Shown here piece by piece: positions 51,770 to 59,985 of a stretch of 64,000 nt of DNA. Location: positions 124,001 through 188,000 of the forward strand of contig JAFRRT010000033.1 in the NCBI GenBank assembly GCA_017427945.1, read 5' to 3'. Numbering within the stretch: position 1 is the stretch's first letter; each line of letters opens with the position of its first letter. Below the pieces are notes generated by a model. That model did not search any database. It was not told the origin of the DNA and worked only from the letters and a program-made list of their open reading frames with translations. This DNA is from Muribaculaceae bacterium. Its GTDB lineage: Bacteria; Bacteroidota; Bacteroidia; Bacteroidales; Muribaculaceae. The translations under genes and the position numbers were made by a program.

Positions 51770-53266
51770 ATGTACAAGAATATCATCAACTTTACGATAG
51801 CAGCCGTCATCATGCTACTTCCGCTAACGGGTATGGCAGCGCCGCAAACCACTGATATCAAAAAACCCACACGCGAGAGAGTCAAAGAAAAAGACGACAA
51901 GAAAAACGCCAACGACAAAAAGTCGACCAACGATAAGAAGGAGTCCAACGACAAAAAGGCCAACAACGACAAGAAGGAAGGCACCAAGGACAACAAAACG
52001 CCAACCACCGTCAAGAAAGAGGCTACTCCCGCCGAGAAGCCAGGCGACACCAAGCCCGCTGACGCAAATCAGAATGTCCAGAAAACCGTTGTTGATACCG
52101 CCAACAAAAATGCCGCTCCTCCAAAGCCTAAGAAGGTCCCGATGTACCCTGACAAGGTGCAATTTGACGGCATCGACATTTCAAAACACCAGGGCGAAAT
52201 TGACTGGGCTGAACTCAAGAAACAGTCTAAGATACAATACGTTTACATCCGTGCTACCGTTGGTAGCAACGTGATCGACAACAAGTACAAAGAGAACTTC
52301 CGCAACGCACGCAAGCATGGCTTCAAGGCGGGTAGCTACCACTATTTCACCAACCTGTCGAGCGCAACTGCACAGTTCGAGAATTTCATCAAGACAGTTG
52401 ACCGCAACAGCCAAGACCTCCTGCCCATCATCGATGTGGAGGAAATCAACCGCTGGAGCAAGCAGCAATTGCGTGACAGCGTAATGGTATTCGCCCGACT
52501 CGTGGAAGATTACTTCGGCTGCAAACCGCTTATCTATACCAACGAAAAGTTCTTTACGACCAATTTGGGTCGAGCCTTTGCAGAGTATCCCCTCTTTATT
52601 GCCAAATACAGCACGACTGCGCCCAACATCGGTTATAATTGGGTACTGTGGCAATTCTCGGATTGCGGACAATTCAAAAGCAGTGTCAAGGGAAATCATG
52701 GCGAAGTGGACCTGAGCCGTTTCAATAAGGGCCGCTCTATCAACGACATCCTGTATGTTCCCAGCAAACACAAACCCAAGAAGGTCAGCGCAATGGATGC
52801 CGTGGAGCAAAAAGAAAAACCCGCGACCGTGAAAATGACGGAGCAGAAACCAAAAGAGGCTCCCAAGACCACGAAACGTCAACAGGATGACAAAAAGCAA
52901 GCCGAGAAAGAAAAAAAACTCAAAGAACGCAACCAAAAGGCGGCCGATGAATTAGCCAAGAAGAAAGCCGAAGAGCAAAGGAAGGCTAAGGAAAAAGAAG
53001 AGCAGAGGAAAAAAGCCGAACAGCAGAAAAAGGCTCGTGAAGATGCCGCAAAAAAAGCTGAAGCCGAAAAACAAAGAAAGAAAGCCGAGGCCAAGCAGGC
53101 CCGACAAGATAAAGCCAAGCGTGATGCAGCCAGCAAGAGCAACAAGCCGGCAAGCCTGATGCAGTCATCAGCATCAAAACTTTCACAGTCACAACGCAAC
53201 GACAGCATCCGCAACGCTAAACTCAAGGGCCAGAAAATCAACAAGAGCACGCCCGATAATGACTAA
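51770..53266 (+). CDS. Secreted GH25 lysozyme with charged low-complexity arms
   Basis: A 498-residue protein: signal peptide (residues 1-24), a Lys/Asp/Asn-rich region with repeated NDKK units (about 45-70), a GH25 muramidase domain (about 128-325), and a C-terminal half that is almost all Lys, Glu, Ala, Gln and Arg (about 350-470), likely a long helix. Catalytic residues fit the family: Asp136 in FDGIDISKHQG and Asp222/Glu224 in LLPIIDVEE. GH25 enzymes cleave the MurNAc-GlcNAc bond of peptidoglycan. The basic arms may hold it to the wall or surface. The next gene, overlapping by 8 bases, encodes a second GH25 enzyme. Confidence 0.88.
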   Translation: MYKNIINFTIAAVIMLLPLTGMAAPQTTDIKKPTRERVKEKDDKKNANDKKSTNDKKESNDKKANNDKKEGTKDNKTPTTVKKEATPAEKPGDTKPADANQNVQKTVVDTANKNAAPPKPKKVPMYPDKVQFDGIDISKHQGEIDWAELKKQSKIQYVYIRATVGSNVIDNKYKENFRNARKHGFKAGSYHYFTNLSSATAQFENFIKTVDRNSQDLLPIIDVEEINRWSKQQLRDSVMVFARLVEDYFGCKPLIYTNEKFFTTNLGRAFAEYPLFIAKYSTTAPNIGYNWVLWQFSDCGQFKSSVKGNHGEVDLSRFNKGRSINDILYVPSKHKPKKVSAMDAVEQKEKPATVKMTEQKPKEAPKTTKRQQDDKKQAEKEKKLKERNQKAADELAKKKAEEQRKAKEKEEQRKKAEQQKKAREDAAKKAEAEKQRKKAEAKQARQDKAKRDAASKSNKPASLMQSSASKLSQSQRNDSIRNAKLKGQKINKSTPDND

Positions 53267-54002
53267 TTCGGCACATAACCGACATACAGGGCCATTGCTT
53301 GCTACTTTAATGCTGGTAATGGCCTTGTTGTGTGCCTGCAACAATACCGACAAGAAAAAAGTCGCCAATCATGAGGTACCCCCTCGCAACGAACAGGCGA
53401 AATATGACGGTATCGACATCTCAAGCCACCAGGGTTTCATCGATTGGGCCAAGGTGAGCAGCGACAAGGACATTCGTTTTGTATACGTCAAGGCCTCGGA
53501 AGGGGCTACCTACCGTTCCCCGCATTACGCCCATAACATCACCCAAGCACGCCGTTACGGTCTGCTGGTGGGAAGCTACCACTACATCACATCTACCTCG
53601 ACTATCGACGAGCAGTTCGAGAACTTCTCCAAGTTCGCCTTGCCTGCCATTCAAGACCTCATACCCATGCTTGACGTGGAAGTGCGCGGCAACTGGTCGC
53701 GCAGCCAGCTCATCGACAGCGTGGACAAGTTCTGCCAACTTATCAAGGGCTACTATGGCGTACAGCCCATGATTTACAGCACCATGGGCTTCTACAACAA
53801 AAATCTCGCGCCCCATTTCAACAACTATCACCTCTACATCGGGCGCTATTCATCCACCGAGCCCGAGATTAACTGGGAGGGAAAGCACACCATTTGGCAA
53901 TACAGCGAGACGGGCATCATTCCCGGCATTGACGCCTATGTTGACCTGTGCCGCTACAGCCCTGACGGCTGGCTGGATGAAATCCTGTTGCCCCACAACT
54001 GA
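53259..54002 (+). CDS. GH25 lysozyme lipoprotein
   Basis: A 247-residue protein with a lipoprotein signal (LMLVMALLCAC, acylated Cys27 or Cys25) followed directly by a GH25 domain: Asp53 in YDGIDISSHQG and Asp139/Glu141 in IPMLDVEVRG. It lacks the charged arms of its neighbour. The two domains are clearly related (GIDISxHQGxIDWA, GSYHY, QFENF), so a tandem duplication is likely. Its ATG lies within the last codons of the upstream gene. Confidence 0.9.
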   Translation: MTNSAHNRHTGPLLATLMLVMALLCACNNTDKKKVANHEVPPRNEQAKYDGIDISSHQGFIDWAKVSSDKDIRFVYVKASEGATYRSPHYAHNITQARRYGLLVGSYHYITSTSTIDEQFENFSKFALPAIQDLIPMLDVEVRGNWSRSQLIDSVDKFCQLIKGYYGVQPMIYSTMGFYNKNLAPHFNNYHLYIGRYSSTEPEINWEGKHTIWQYSETGIIPGIDAYVDLCRYSPDGWLDEILLPHN

Positions 54003-54062
54003 TACCCCTACCCTTTCACGCTTTTTAACAATCTTTTTGGTGAGCGGTTTGAAATATCGTTG

Positions 54063-54070
54063 TAACTTTG
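54063..54070 (+). promoter_or_regulatory. -7 box TAACTTTG for the nucleoside phosphorylase gene
   Basis: Consensus box. An ATG at 54068 overlaps it and cannot be the start, which places translation at 54119. Confidence 0.7.
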
Positions 54071-54118
54071 AATTTTCATTCAACAACAAATTATGGATCA
54101 TATAAAAATCTCGACAAT

Positions 54119-55000
54119 ATGAATACAAATCAGATTCCCGCTTCAGAATTTATTATCAATGATGATGGTTCAGCGTTTCACATCCATGTGAAGCCTGAGC
54201 ACTTGACCGATAACATCATTGTGTGTGGTGACCCTGGCCGCGTGACGATGATAGCGGCACGTTTTGACACTCAGGAATGGGAAACTTCGAGCCGTGAGTT
54301 CCATGCCATAGGCGGCACTTACCACGGTAAACCCATCATGGCGCTTTCTCACGGTATCGGCCCCGATAACATCGACATCGTGATGACCGAGCTGGACGGA
54401 CTGGCAAACATTGACTTCGAGACCCGTACCCCCAAGGCCGAACACCGCACCCTTAACATCGTGCGCATCGGCACCTCGGGTGGTTTGCAGCCCTATGTTC
54501 CCGTAGGCACCCCCGTCATCGCCTCTAAAGCCATCGGCTTTGACGGTGTCATCAATTATTATGCCGACCGTAACAAGGTGGTTGACCTTGACTTTGAGAA
54601 TAAATTTTGCGACTTCGTGAAGTGGAATAAACTGTTCGCCAGACCTTACGTCGTGGATGCCGATCCATGGCTGGTCGAGAAAATCGGACGTGACGACATG
54701 GTTCGCGGATACACCATCTCGGCAGTGGGATTCTATGGTCCCCAGGGCAGGCGCGTACGTTTGGACCTGATGGAACCCGAATTGAACGCCCGCATCGAGA
54801 AGTTTGAGTACAACGGCGGCCACATCACCAATTATGAGATGGAAAGCAGTGCTCTGCAAGGTATGGCAGCCCTGTTGGGCCATCGCGCCATGACCGTATG
54901 CTCCATCATCGCCAACCGCGTGGCAACCGATGTGAACCCCAACTACAAGACAGCTGTCGAAGACCTCGTGTCAACAGTCCTCGACCGCTTAACGGAATAA
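54119..55000 (+). CDS. Nucleoside phosphorylase (uridine phosphorylase-like)
   Basis: A 293-residue PNP/UDP-family enzyme that splits nucleosides with phosphate to a free base and ribose 1-phosphate. Signatures: IIVCGDPGRVTMIAARFD, ALSHGIGPDNIDIVMTELDG, VRIGTSGGLQPYVPVGTPVI and GGHITNYEMESSALQGMAAL (the ribose-binding Glu in MESS). The NYEMESS segment and overall length favour uridine phosphorylase, but purine use is not excluded. Confidence 0.9.
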   Translation: MNTNQIPASEFIINDDGSAFHIHVKPEHLTDNIIVCGDPGRVTMIAARFDTQEWETSSREFHAIGGTYHGKPIMALSHGIGPDNIDIVMTELDGLANIDFETRTPKAEHRTLNIVRIGTSGGLQPYVPVGTPVIASKAIGFDGVINYYADRNKVVDLDFENKFCDFVKWNKLFARPYVVDADPWLVEKIGRDDMVRGYTISAVGFYGPQGRRVRLDLMEPELNARIEKFEYNGGHITNYEMESSALQGMAALLGHRAMTVCSIIANRVATDVNPNYKTAVEDLVSTVLDRLTE

Positions 55001-55034
55001 TATCAGAACAGATAGATTTTTCAGAAGTCGTTTG

Positions 55035-55071
55035 AGCCTTGCGCTGTCATCAGTTGCAAGGCTCTTTTTTT
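55035..55071 (+). terminator. Terminator after the nucleoside phosphorylase gene
   Basis: AGCCTTGC and GCAAGGCT are perfect complements, followed by C and seven T. Confidence 0.88.
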
Positions 55072-55194
55072 ATATGCTTGATGATATTCAGTTGATAACA
55101 AAAAGAAAAAAAAACTTAAAATAGAATCATGATATAATATTATGCGATAAGGTTGCGTTATGAATGTGTAAGAATTTTAAACGACGGTTTGCCT

Positions 55195-55353
55195 ATGCAT
55201 AAAACTACTACTTCTATTAAAATCGAGGAAGACGTTATTACCACAGTGAAAGGACCCAAGCAGTCCACCATTGAACTGATCAAGCAGTTCGCAAGAGCCT
55301 ATCAGTATAACGTCGAGTTGCCGAGAGGACTGGAATCGATGATTTTGAATTAA
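55195..55353 (+). CDS. Small protein of unknown function, 52 residues
   Basis: Starts MHKTTTSIKIEEDVITTVKG and ends in YNVELPRGLESMILN; a longer reading from 55153 is less likely because no consensus promoter precedes it. The sequence suggests a strand followed by a helix (TIELIKQFARAYQYN). No family is recognised. It lies between two strong terminators, so it should be its own transcript; the region 55080-55150 is AT-rich but has no perfect -7 box. Confidence 0.5.
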   Translation: MHKTTTSIKIEEDVITTVKGPKQSTIELIKQFARAYQYNVELPRGLESMILN

Positions 55354-55380
55354 AGACATCATCCCCTCTCCAAGGTATCA

Positions 55381-55417
55381 GAAAGCCTCACCGCGCATCG
55401 CGGGAGGCTTTCTTGCG
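55381..55417 (+). terminator. Terminator after the 52-residue gene
   Basis: GAAAGCCTCaCCGCG and CGCGGgAGGCTTTC form a long stem with one A opposite G, followed by TTGCG. Its presence right after the small frame supports that frame being transcribed. Confidence 0.8.
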
Positions 55418-55488
55418 TTTGACAGGAGTTTTTTGATGCTTCAACGGCATGGGTGTTGCTCATGTCACGATAAAATTGTATATTTGCA

Positions 55489-55496
55489 CCCGATAA
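55489..55496 (+). promoter_or_regulatory. -7 box TATATTTG for cdsA
   Basis: Consensus box ending 10 bases before the start codon; a short leader of about 7 bases. Confidence 0.65.
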
Positions 55497-55506
55497 ACTG
55501 ACATTC

Positions 55507-56355
55507 ATGAAGAATTTGATCAAACGCATCCTGTCGGGTGCCATCTACATAGCGCTGATTGTGGCGGCCATCCTGTTGCTGGATAACTCTCCGGTGATGT
55601 ATCTGCTGGTGTTCTCACTGCTCATTGTGGTAGCCATTGGTGAAATGATTACGATGGCCAAAGAAGATGAGCACCAGTCGTGGCTTGTCAACATCATCGA
55701 CATGATAGGAGGCGTTGGTGTGTTTGTGGCATTCTACCTGCACTATGAGGGAGAGACCATGCAGTCAAGAGCCCTGTGGCTGCTGCCCATCGCCGTCTAT
55801 CTGCTGTTGCGCACCATTATTCAGCTCTACCGTCCCAGCATGAATGCGGTGCACAGCCTTGAACGCTCATTTTTCTCACTGGGATATATCGCTTTGCCCA
55901 TTGCACTGCTCAACTGCATTATGAGCATCACTGCCCCCCGATTGCTGCTGGGCATGTTCATGTTTATCTGGCTCTATGATACCGGAGCTTTTTGCGTGGG
56001 GATGTTGCTGGGTCGTCACCGACTGTTCGAGCGCATCTCGCCCAAGAAATCATGGGAAGGCGGCATAGGTGGTGTGGCGGCATGCATTGCCGGAGCCTAC
56101 ATCACCCACAACTGGTTTGACGAGTTTTTCCAGGTTCCTGAATTGACTATCTGGGTAATTCTGAGCGTTGTGGTAGCAGTGTTTGCTACCTTCGGTGACC
56201 TGGTTGAGTCACTTATCAAGCGTTCGGTAGGCGTCAAGGATTCAGGCCACATATTACCTGGTCACGGCGGCATTCTGGACCGCATCGACAGCCTCCTGCT
56301 GGTGGCTCCTGCCGTCCTCATCTATCTGCTGCTTATCGTTCCCAACATTCAGTAA
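55507..56355 (+). CDS. cdsA: Phosphatidate cytidylyltransferase
   Basis: A 282-residue polytopic membrane enzyme that makes CDP-diacylglycerol from phosphatidate and CTP, the branch point of phospholipid synthesis. About seven hydrophobic segments, then the family signature near the C-terminus (FATFGDLVESLIKRSVGVKD followed by GHGGILDRIDSLL, residues about 222-260) with the conserved Asp residues. It is followed after 10 bases by the MltF-like gene, so both are in one operon. Confidence 0.96.
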   Translation: MKNLIKRILSGAIYIALIVAAILLLDNSPVMYLLVFSLLIVVAIGEMITMAKEDEHQSWLVNIIDMIGGVGVFVAFYLHYEGETMQSRALWLLPIAVYLLLRTIIQLYRPSMNAVHSLERSFFSLGYIALPIALLNCIMSITAPRLLLGMFMFIWLYDTGAFCVGMLLGRHRLFERISPKKSWEGGIGGVAACIAGAYITHNWFDEFFQVPELTIWVILSVVVAVFATFGDLVESLIKRSVGVKDSGHILPGHGGILDRIDSLLLVAPAVLIYLLLIVPNIQ

Positions 56356-56365
56356 TCCATCCATC

Positions 56366-57745
56366 ATGCGAGGTATTACCCCTTCATTGCTATTCCTGTG
56401 GCTGATGCTGTCGATGCTGTCTTGTGGAGGAAACCGTGACAAGACCGCGCCACAGCACCATCTGCCCGATACGCTCACTGTGGGGACCCTCTACAGCCCC
56501 ACCGGATTCTTTATTCTCAAGGGCGATACCATGGGTTACGATTATGACCGCATCTGTGACTTTGCCAAATCACATGACATCGCTTTGCGTTTCAAGGTGG
56601 CACGCAGCATGGACGACCTGATAAAGATGCTCAAAAAACACAGTGTCGATGTCCTGGCCTGCGAAATCCCTGTGACGGCTGAATACAAGTCCCGTGTACT
56701 GCACTGCGGTGCAGTCAACGAGACATATCAGGTGCTCGTGCAACACAGCGGCACCAGCATGATATATGACGTCACACAACTCATCGGGTGCGACGTGTAT
56801 GTCGAAAAAGGCTCCAAGTATGAGTCCCGTCTGCGCAACCTCGACAACGAAGTGGGCGGCGGCATCCTCATCCACACCGTCGAGGGAGAGAAAGCTTTAC
56901 CCACCGAACTGATTCAGAGTGTATCGAAGCGTAAAATCCCGTTTACCATCGTGGACAGTGACATCGCCCGGATGAACCTGCTCTACTATGACAGCATCAA
57001 CATCCAGCTCAGGGTAGGATTTGCACAGCACTCCTCATGGGCGGTGTCAAAACGCGATAAGTGGCTGGCCGACAGCATTAACGCGTGGGCTGCAAGCAGC
57101 AATGCCAAGGAGTACTCCAAGCAGATGCTCAAACACTACTTCGAGATGAACCGCGGCCCCAAACCCGATTCGGTCAAGGTAGATACCCCTGCGGTAACGC
57201 CTCCCGGCGGCATCTCGCCCTACGACCACGTGTTGAAGCAGTATGCCAACGAGATTGGATGGGACTGGAGACTGTTGGCGGCCATCGCCTTCTCGGAGTC
57301 GGGCTTTGACCCGAACGCGACCTCGTGGATGGGTGCACGCGGACTCATGCAGGTAATGCCCAAGACAGCACGCTCTTTTGGCGTGAACGAAAACGACTTG
57401 AGCAATCCCGAAGTGAGCATCCGTGTGGCCTCCAAGATTCTCAAGGAATTGGACGGCATCATGAGGGGACGCACCGGTCCCCAAGATCGCATCAAGTTTG
57501 TCCTCGCTGCCTATAATGCCGGCTCAGGCCATGTGACCGACGCCATCGCCCTGGCACGCAAGTATGAACTCGATCCACGGGTGTGGGACGAAAACGTGGA
57601 GCAAGCGATGTTATGGAAAATGGACCCTGAATACTATAACGACTCGGTATGCTCCAATGGTTACTGTCGCGGCACTGAGCCGGTTGACTATGTTGTCAAG
57701 GTGCTCAACTGCTACGAGAACTACAAGAAGAACCACAAACGATAA
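56366..57745 (+). CDS. MltF-like membrane-bound lytic transglycosylase
   Basis: A 459-residue lipoprotein (lipobox LSMLSC, Cys20). Residues about 35-262 form a solute-binding-protein-type (MltF regulatory) domain (TLTVGTLYSPTGFFILKGDT, VDVLACEIPVTAEYKSRVLH). Residues about 285-450 form the SLT transglycosylase domain, with catalytic Glu311 in AIAFSESGFDPNATS, then MGARGLMQVMPKTARSFG and LAAYNAGSGHV. It cleaves peptidoglycan strands non-hydrolytically to anhydromuropeptides, with the SBP part probably sensing muropeptides. It shares an operon with cdsA. Confidence 0.92.
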   Translation: MRGITPSLLFLWLMLSMLSCGGNRDKTAPQHHLPDTLTVGTLYSPTGFFILKGDTMGYDYDRICDFAKSHDIALRFKVARSMDDLIKMLKKHSVDVLACEIPVTAEYKSRVLHCGAVNETYQVLVQHSGTSMIYDVTQLIGCDVYVEKGSKYESRLRNLDNEVGGGILIHTVEGEKALPTELIQSVSKRKIPFTIVDSDIARMNLLYYDSINIQLRVGFAQHSSWAVSKRDKWLADSINAWAASSNAKEYSKQMLKHYFEMNRGPKPDSVKVDTPAVTPPGGISPYDHVLKQYANEIGWDWRLLAAIAFSESGFDPNATSWMGARGLMQVMPKTARSFGVNENDLSNPEVSIRVASKILKELDGIMRGRTGPQDRIKFVLAAYNAGSGHVTDAIALARKYELDPRVWDENVEQAMLWKMDPEYYNDSVCSNGYCRGTEPVDYVVKVLNCYENYKKNHKR

Positions 57746-57827
57746 AAAACAACTGTCTTTTATACTAAAGACACATCATTTTAAGTTTAATATTCAAGTA
57801 TTTATAAAAACGGCAAAAGTAATTGTT

Positions 57828-58379
57828 ATGAAAAAGAAAAGCTTAATCATTGTCACTCTGGTGGCATTATCGGCATCAATGATGATGCAGTCATGTATCG
57901 GTAGTTTCGCACTGTTCAATAAAGTGAAAGCATGGAACGACCATGTGGGAGACAAGTTCGTGAACGAGTTGGTCTTCGTTGCCATGTGGATTCTGCCCGT
58001 TTATGAATTGAGTTTTGCAGCCGACCTGTTCATCCTCAACACCATTGAGTTCTGGTCGGGCACCAACCCCGCATTGGCCGAGACCAAGGTCATTGACGGT
58101 AAGGACGCTCAATACCTGGTTGCAAAGAACGAGGCTGGTTACACCATCACCAATATGACCACCAAGCAGGTCACCCGCTTCAACTTCAATGCCCAGGATA
58201 ACTCCTGGTCGCTCGTGAACAACGGAAAAGAGGTGAAACTGTTCTCGTTTGTTGACGACACCCATATCAATATCATCACCCGTGACGGCAGCTACACCCA
58301 AGTGGAACTGTCACAACCCGGTGTAGTAGCCTATCAGGAATTGGTCGGCATCGGAGAAGAGGTCTTTGCCATGCGGTGA
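57828..58379 (+). CDS. DUF3332-family lipoprotein-like protein
   Basis: A 183-residue protein starting at MKKKSLIIVTLVALSASMMM with Cys23 in MMQSCIGSFALFNKV; the frame continues upstream but overlaps the end of the MltF-like gene. The N-terminal region SCIGSFALFNKVKAWNDHVG followed by a hydrophobic stretch (NELVFVAMWILPVYELSFAA) is typical of DUF3332. The C-terminal part is beta-rich. Function unknown. Confidence 0.8.
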   Translation: MKKKSLIIVTLVALSASMMMQSCIGSFALFNKVKAWNDHVGDKFVNELVFVAMWILPVYELSFAADLFILNTIEFWSGTNPALAETKVIDGKDAQYLVAKNEAGYTITNMTTKQVTRFNFNAQDNSWSLVNNGKEVKLFSFVDDTHINIITRDGSYTQVELSQPGVVAYQELVGIGEEVFAMR

Positions 58380-58434
58380 CAGGCTGCTTGTGGCAACGAC
58401 CGCCCTACCCTATTGACAGATTAAAACTGGATCC

Positions 58435-59286
58435 ATGAAATACTTTATCGCAGACGCTTTCACCGATCACCTTTTCGGTGGAAACCCCGCTGGCGTCGTG
58501 CTGTTAGGACAGGATGCCCCATTCCCCAGCGATCAGCTGATGCAGCACATCGCCGCCGAGTTGAGATACTCTGAAACGGTTTTTGTTCAACAGAACGGAC
58601 CTGCCGAATTCACCGTACGCTACTTCACGCCTTGCAGCGAAGTGGACCTGTGCGGTCACGGCACTATCGCAACTTTCGGGATATTGAGGAAAGAAGGTAT
58701 CGTCGCCGACGGCACCGTGTGCTGCAACCACACGCGAGCCGGAGACCTTGAAGTTGTCATTGGTGAGCAGGTGATGATGCAGATGGCTGAGCCAAAGGTA
58801 ATTGTGCCGATGCTCGATATCGAATACCTGCACAATATCATGGCAGGCATGAACATGATAGAATGGTCTGACCTACCCGTTGAGGTCATATCGACCGGTC
58901 TGCCCGACATCATCATGCCGGTGGCTAACGTTCAATCACTCAACGCGCTCAAGCCCGACATGGATGCGCTTGCCGAGTTGAGCAGGGAACTGAATGTGCT
59001 GGGGGTTCATGCTTTTGCTCTCGGCGACGACGGCTATACGGCCCACGTACGCAATTTCGCACCGTTGTACGGTGTTCCTGAAGAATCGGCGACTGGCACC
59101 GCTAACGCCGCCCTGACCTATTACCTGTATCGCCGCAACATCATTAAGCATGACGAAAAATGCCTTTATATGCAAGGAGAAGCTATGCAACGGCCATCGG
59201 TTGTCGCTGTTGTCCTGAAGAAGAACGGTATTGCCTTCGTTGGCGGACAATGTGCCGTTGTCGCCACAGGAGAATTCCTTGTGTGA
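58435..59286 (+). CDS. PhzF-family isomerase/epimerase
   Basis: A 283-residue protein with the duplicated diaminopimelate-epimerase-like fold. The N-terminal DAFTDHLFGGNPAGVVLLGQ with the Glu in LRYSETVFVQ, FTPCSEVDLCGHGTIATFGI and the C-terminal GVPEESATGTANAALTYYLY are the PhzF motifs. The family catalyses isomerisation or epimerisation of small molecules; outside phenazine producers the substrate is unknown, and no phenazine genes are near. Confidence 0.92.
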   Translation: MKYFIADAFTDHLFGGNPAGVVLLGQDAPFPSDQLMQHIAAELRYSETVFVQQNGPAEFTVRYFTPCSEVDLCGHGTIATFGILRKEGIVADGTVCCNHTRAGDLEVVIGEQVMMQMAEPKVIVPMLDIEYLHNIMAGMNMIEWSDLPVEVISTGLPDIIMPVANVQSLNALKPDMDALAELSRELNVLGVHAFALGDDGYTAHVRNFAPLYGVPEESATGTANAALTYYLYRRNIIKHDEKCLYMQGEAMQRPSVVAVVLKKNGIAFVGGQCAVVATGEFLV

Positions 59287-59330
59287 CAACCCGTTTTTTT
59301 GCTGAACAAGAACAGTTTAGACAAAAACAA

Positions 59331-59367
59331 TATGCTTGGGGAGAGTTACTTCTCCTCAAGCATAATT
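59331..59367. terminator. Bidirectional terminator between the PhzF gene and the CvpA-like gene
   Basis: TATGCTTGgGGAGA and TCTCCtCAAGCATA pair over 14 bases around GTTACT, followed by ATTTTA; the convergent genes end on either side. Confidence 0.8.
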
Positions 59368-59384
59368 TTATGATTGACAATATT

Positions 59385-59963
59385 TTACATTGACGATTCC
59401 GGCAGAGAGATGTTGTCGACGGGAACCGGTTCTATCATGTCTCGATACAACTTTAGTGAGTCGCTGGGCATGGCTTCGCACCCCAATACAACGGGCATCA
59501 GGTCAAGGGTGAACTCATAAGGCTTATTGTCCATCATGTGCTGCGTGCCAAAAGTGTCCAGGTCGGGATTGATGGCATACAACAGATTCAATGCAAGACT
59601 CAACACAAAGGCATACTTGAACATGAACAGCAGCGAGCCACCCAACTTATCGATAAAACCCAGATGCACAGCCTTTAACGTCCCCTTGAACAAACGCATC
59701 ACCAGCCTGATGACCACCATGATAATGAGGAACATGAAAGCCAAAGAGACCGTCTTGACAGTAATTGCCGACAACGGCCATTCTGCCGCACTGGGAACAA
59801 CCGACAGGAACAAATCCTTAGCCAGGTCACCGCACTTATAACAAAGCACAATGGCGATGATCCACGAAATAACAGATGAGAGTTGCCCAATGAGACCTTT
59901 GCGGTAACCCAGCACAATGCCTCCCAGTACTATCAGAATGATGATTGCATCAACCAGTGTCAT
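59385..59963 (-). CDS. CvpA-family membrane protein
   Basis: A 192-residue protein. I chose MTLVDAIIILIVLGGIVLGY (59963) because longer versions would run into the upstream reductase gene, which ends at 59986. Four hydrophobic segments are visible (about residues 3-22, 30-47, 68-90 and 109-130) with the family pattern GYRKGLIGQLSSVISWIIAI. CvpA proteins are needed for colicin V production and bile or acid tolerance in Enterobacteria; the mechanism is unknown. It is the last gene of the operon with the two iron-sulfur proteins. Confidence 0.82.
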   Translation of the reverse strand: MTLVDAIIILIVLGGIVLGYRKGLIGQLSSVISWIIAIVLCYKCGDLAKDLFLSVVPSAAEWPLSAITVKTVSLAFMFLIIMVVIRLVMRLFKGTLKAVHLGFIDKLGGSLLFMFKYAFVLSLALNLLYAINPDLDTFGTQHMMDNKPYEFTLDLMPVVLGCEAMPSDSLKLYRDMIEPVPVDNISLPESSM

Positions 59964-59985
59964 AACCATCTGTTTTTCAATATAC

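Noticed and set aside
51580-52053. 157-residue minus-strand frame with repeated LSL/FLS patterns opposite the first lysozyme
   Set aside because: The pattern is the reverse translation of the NDKK repeats; it overlaps the lysozyme signal peptide and leader.
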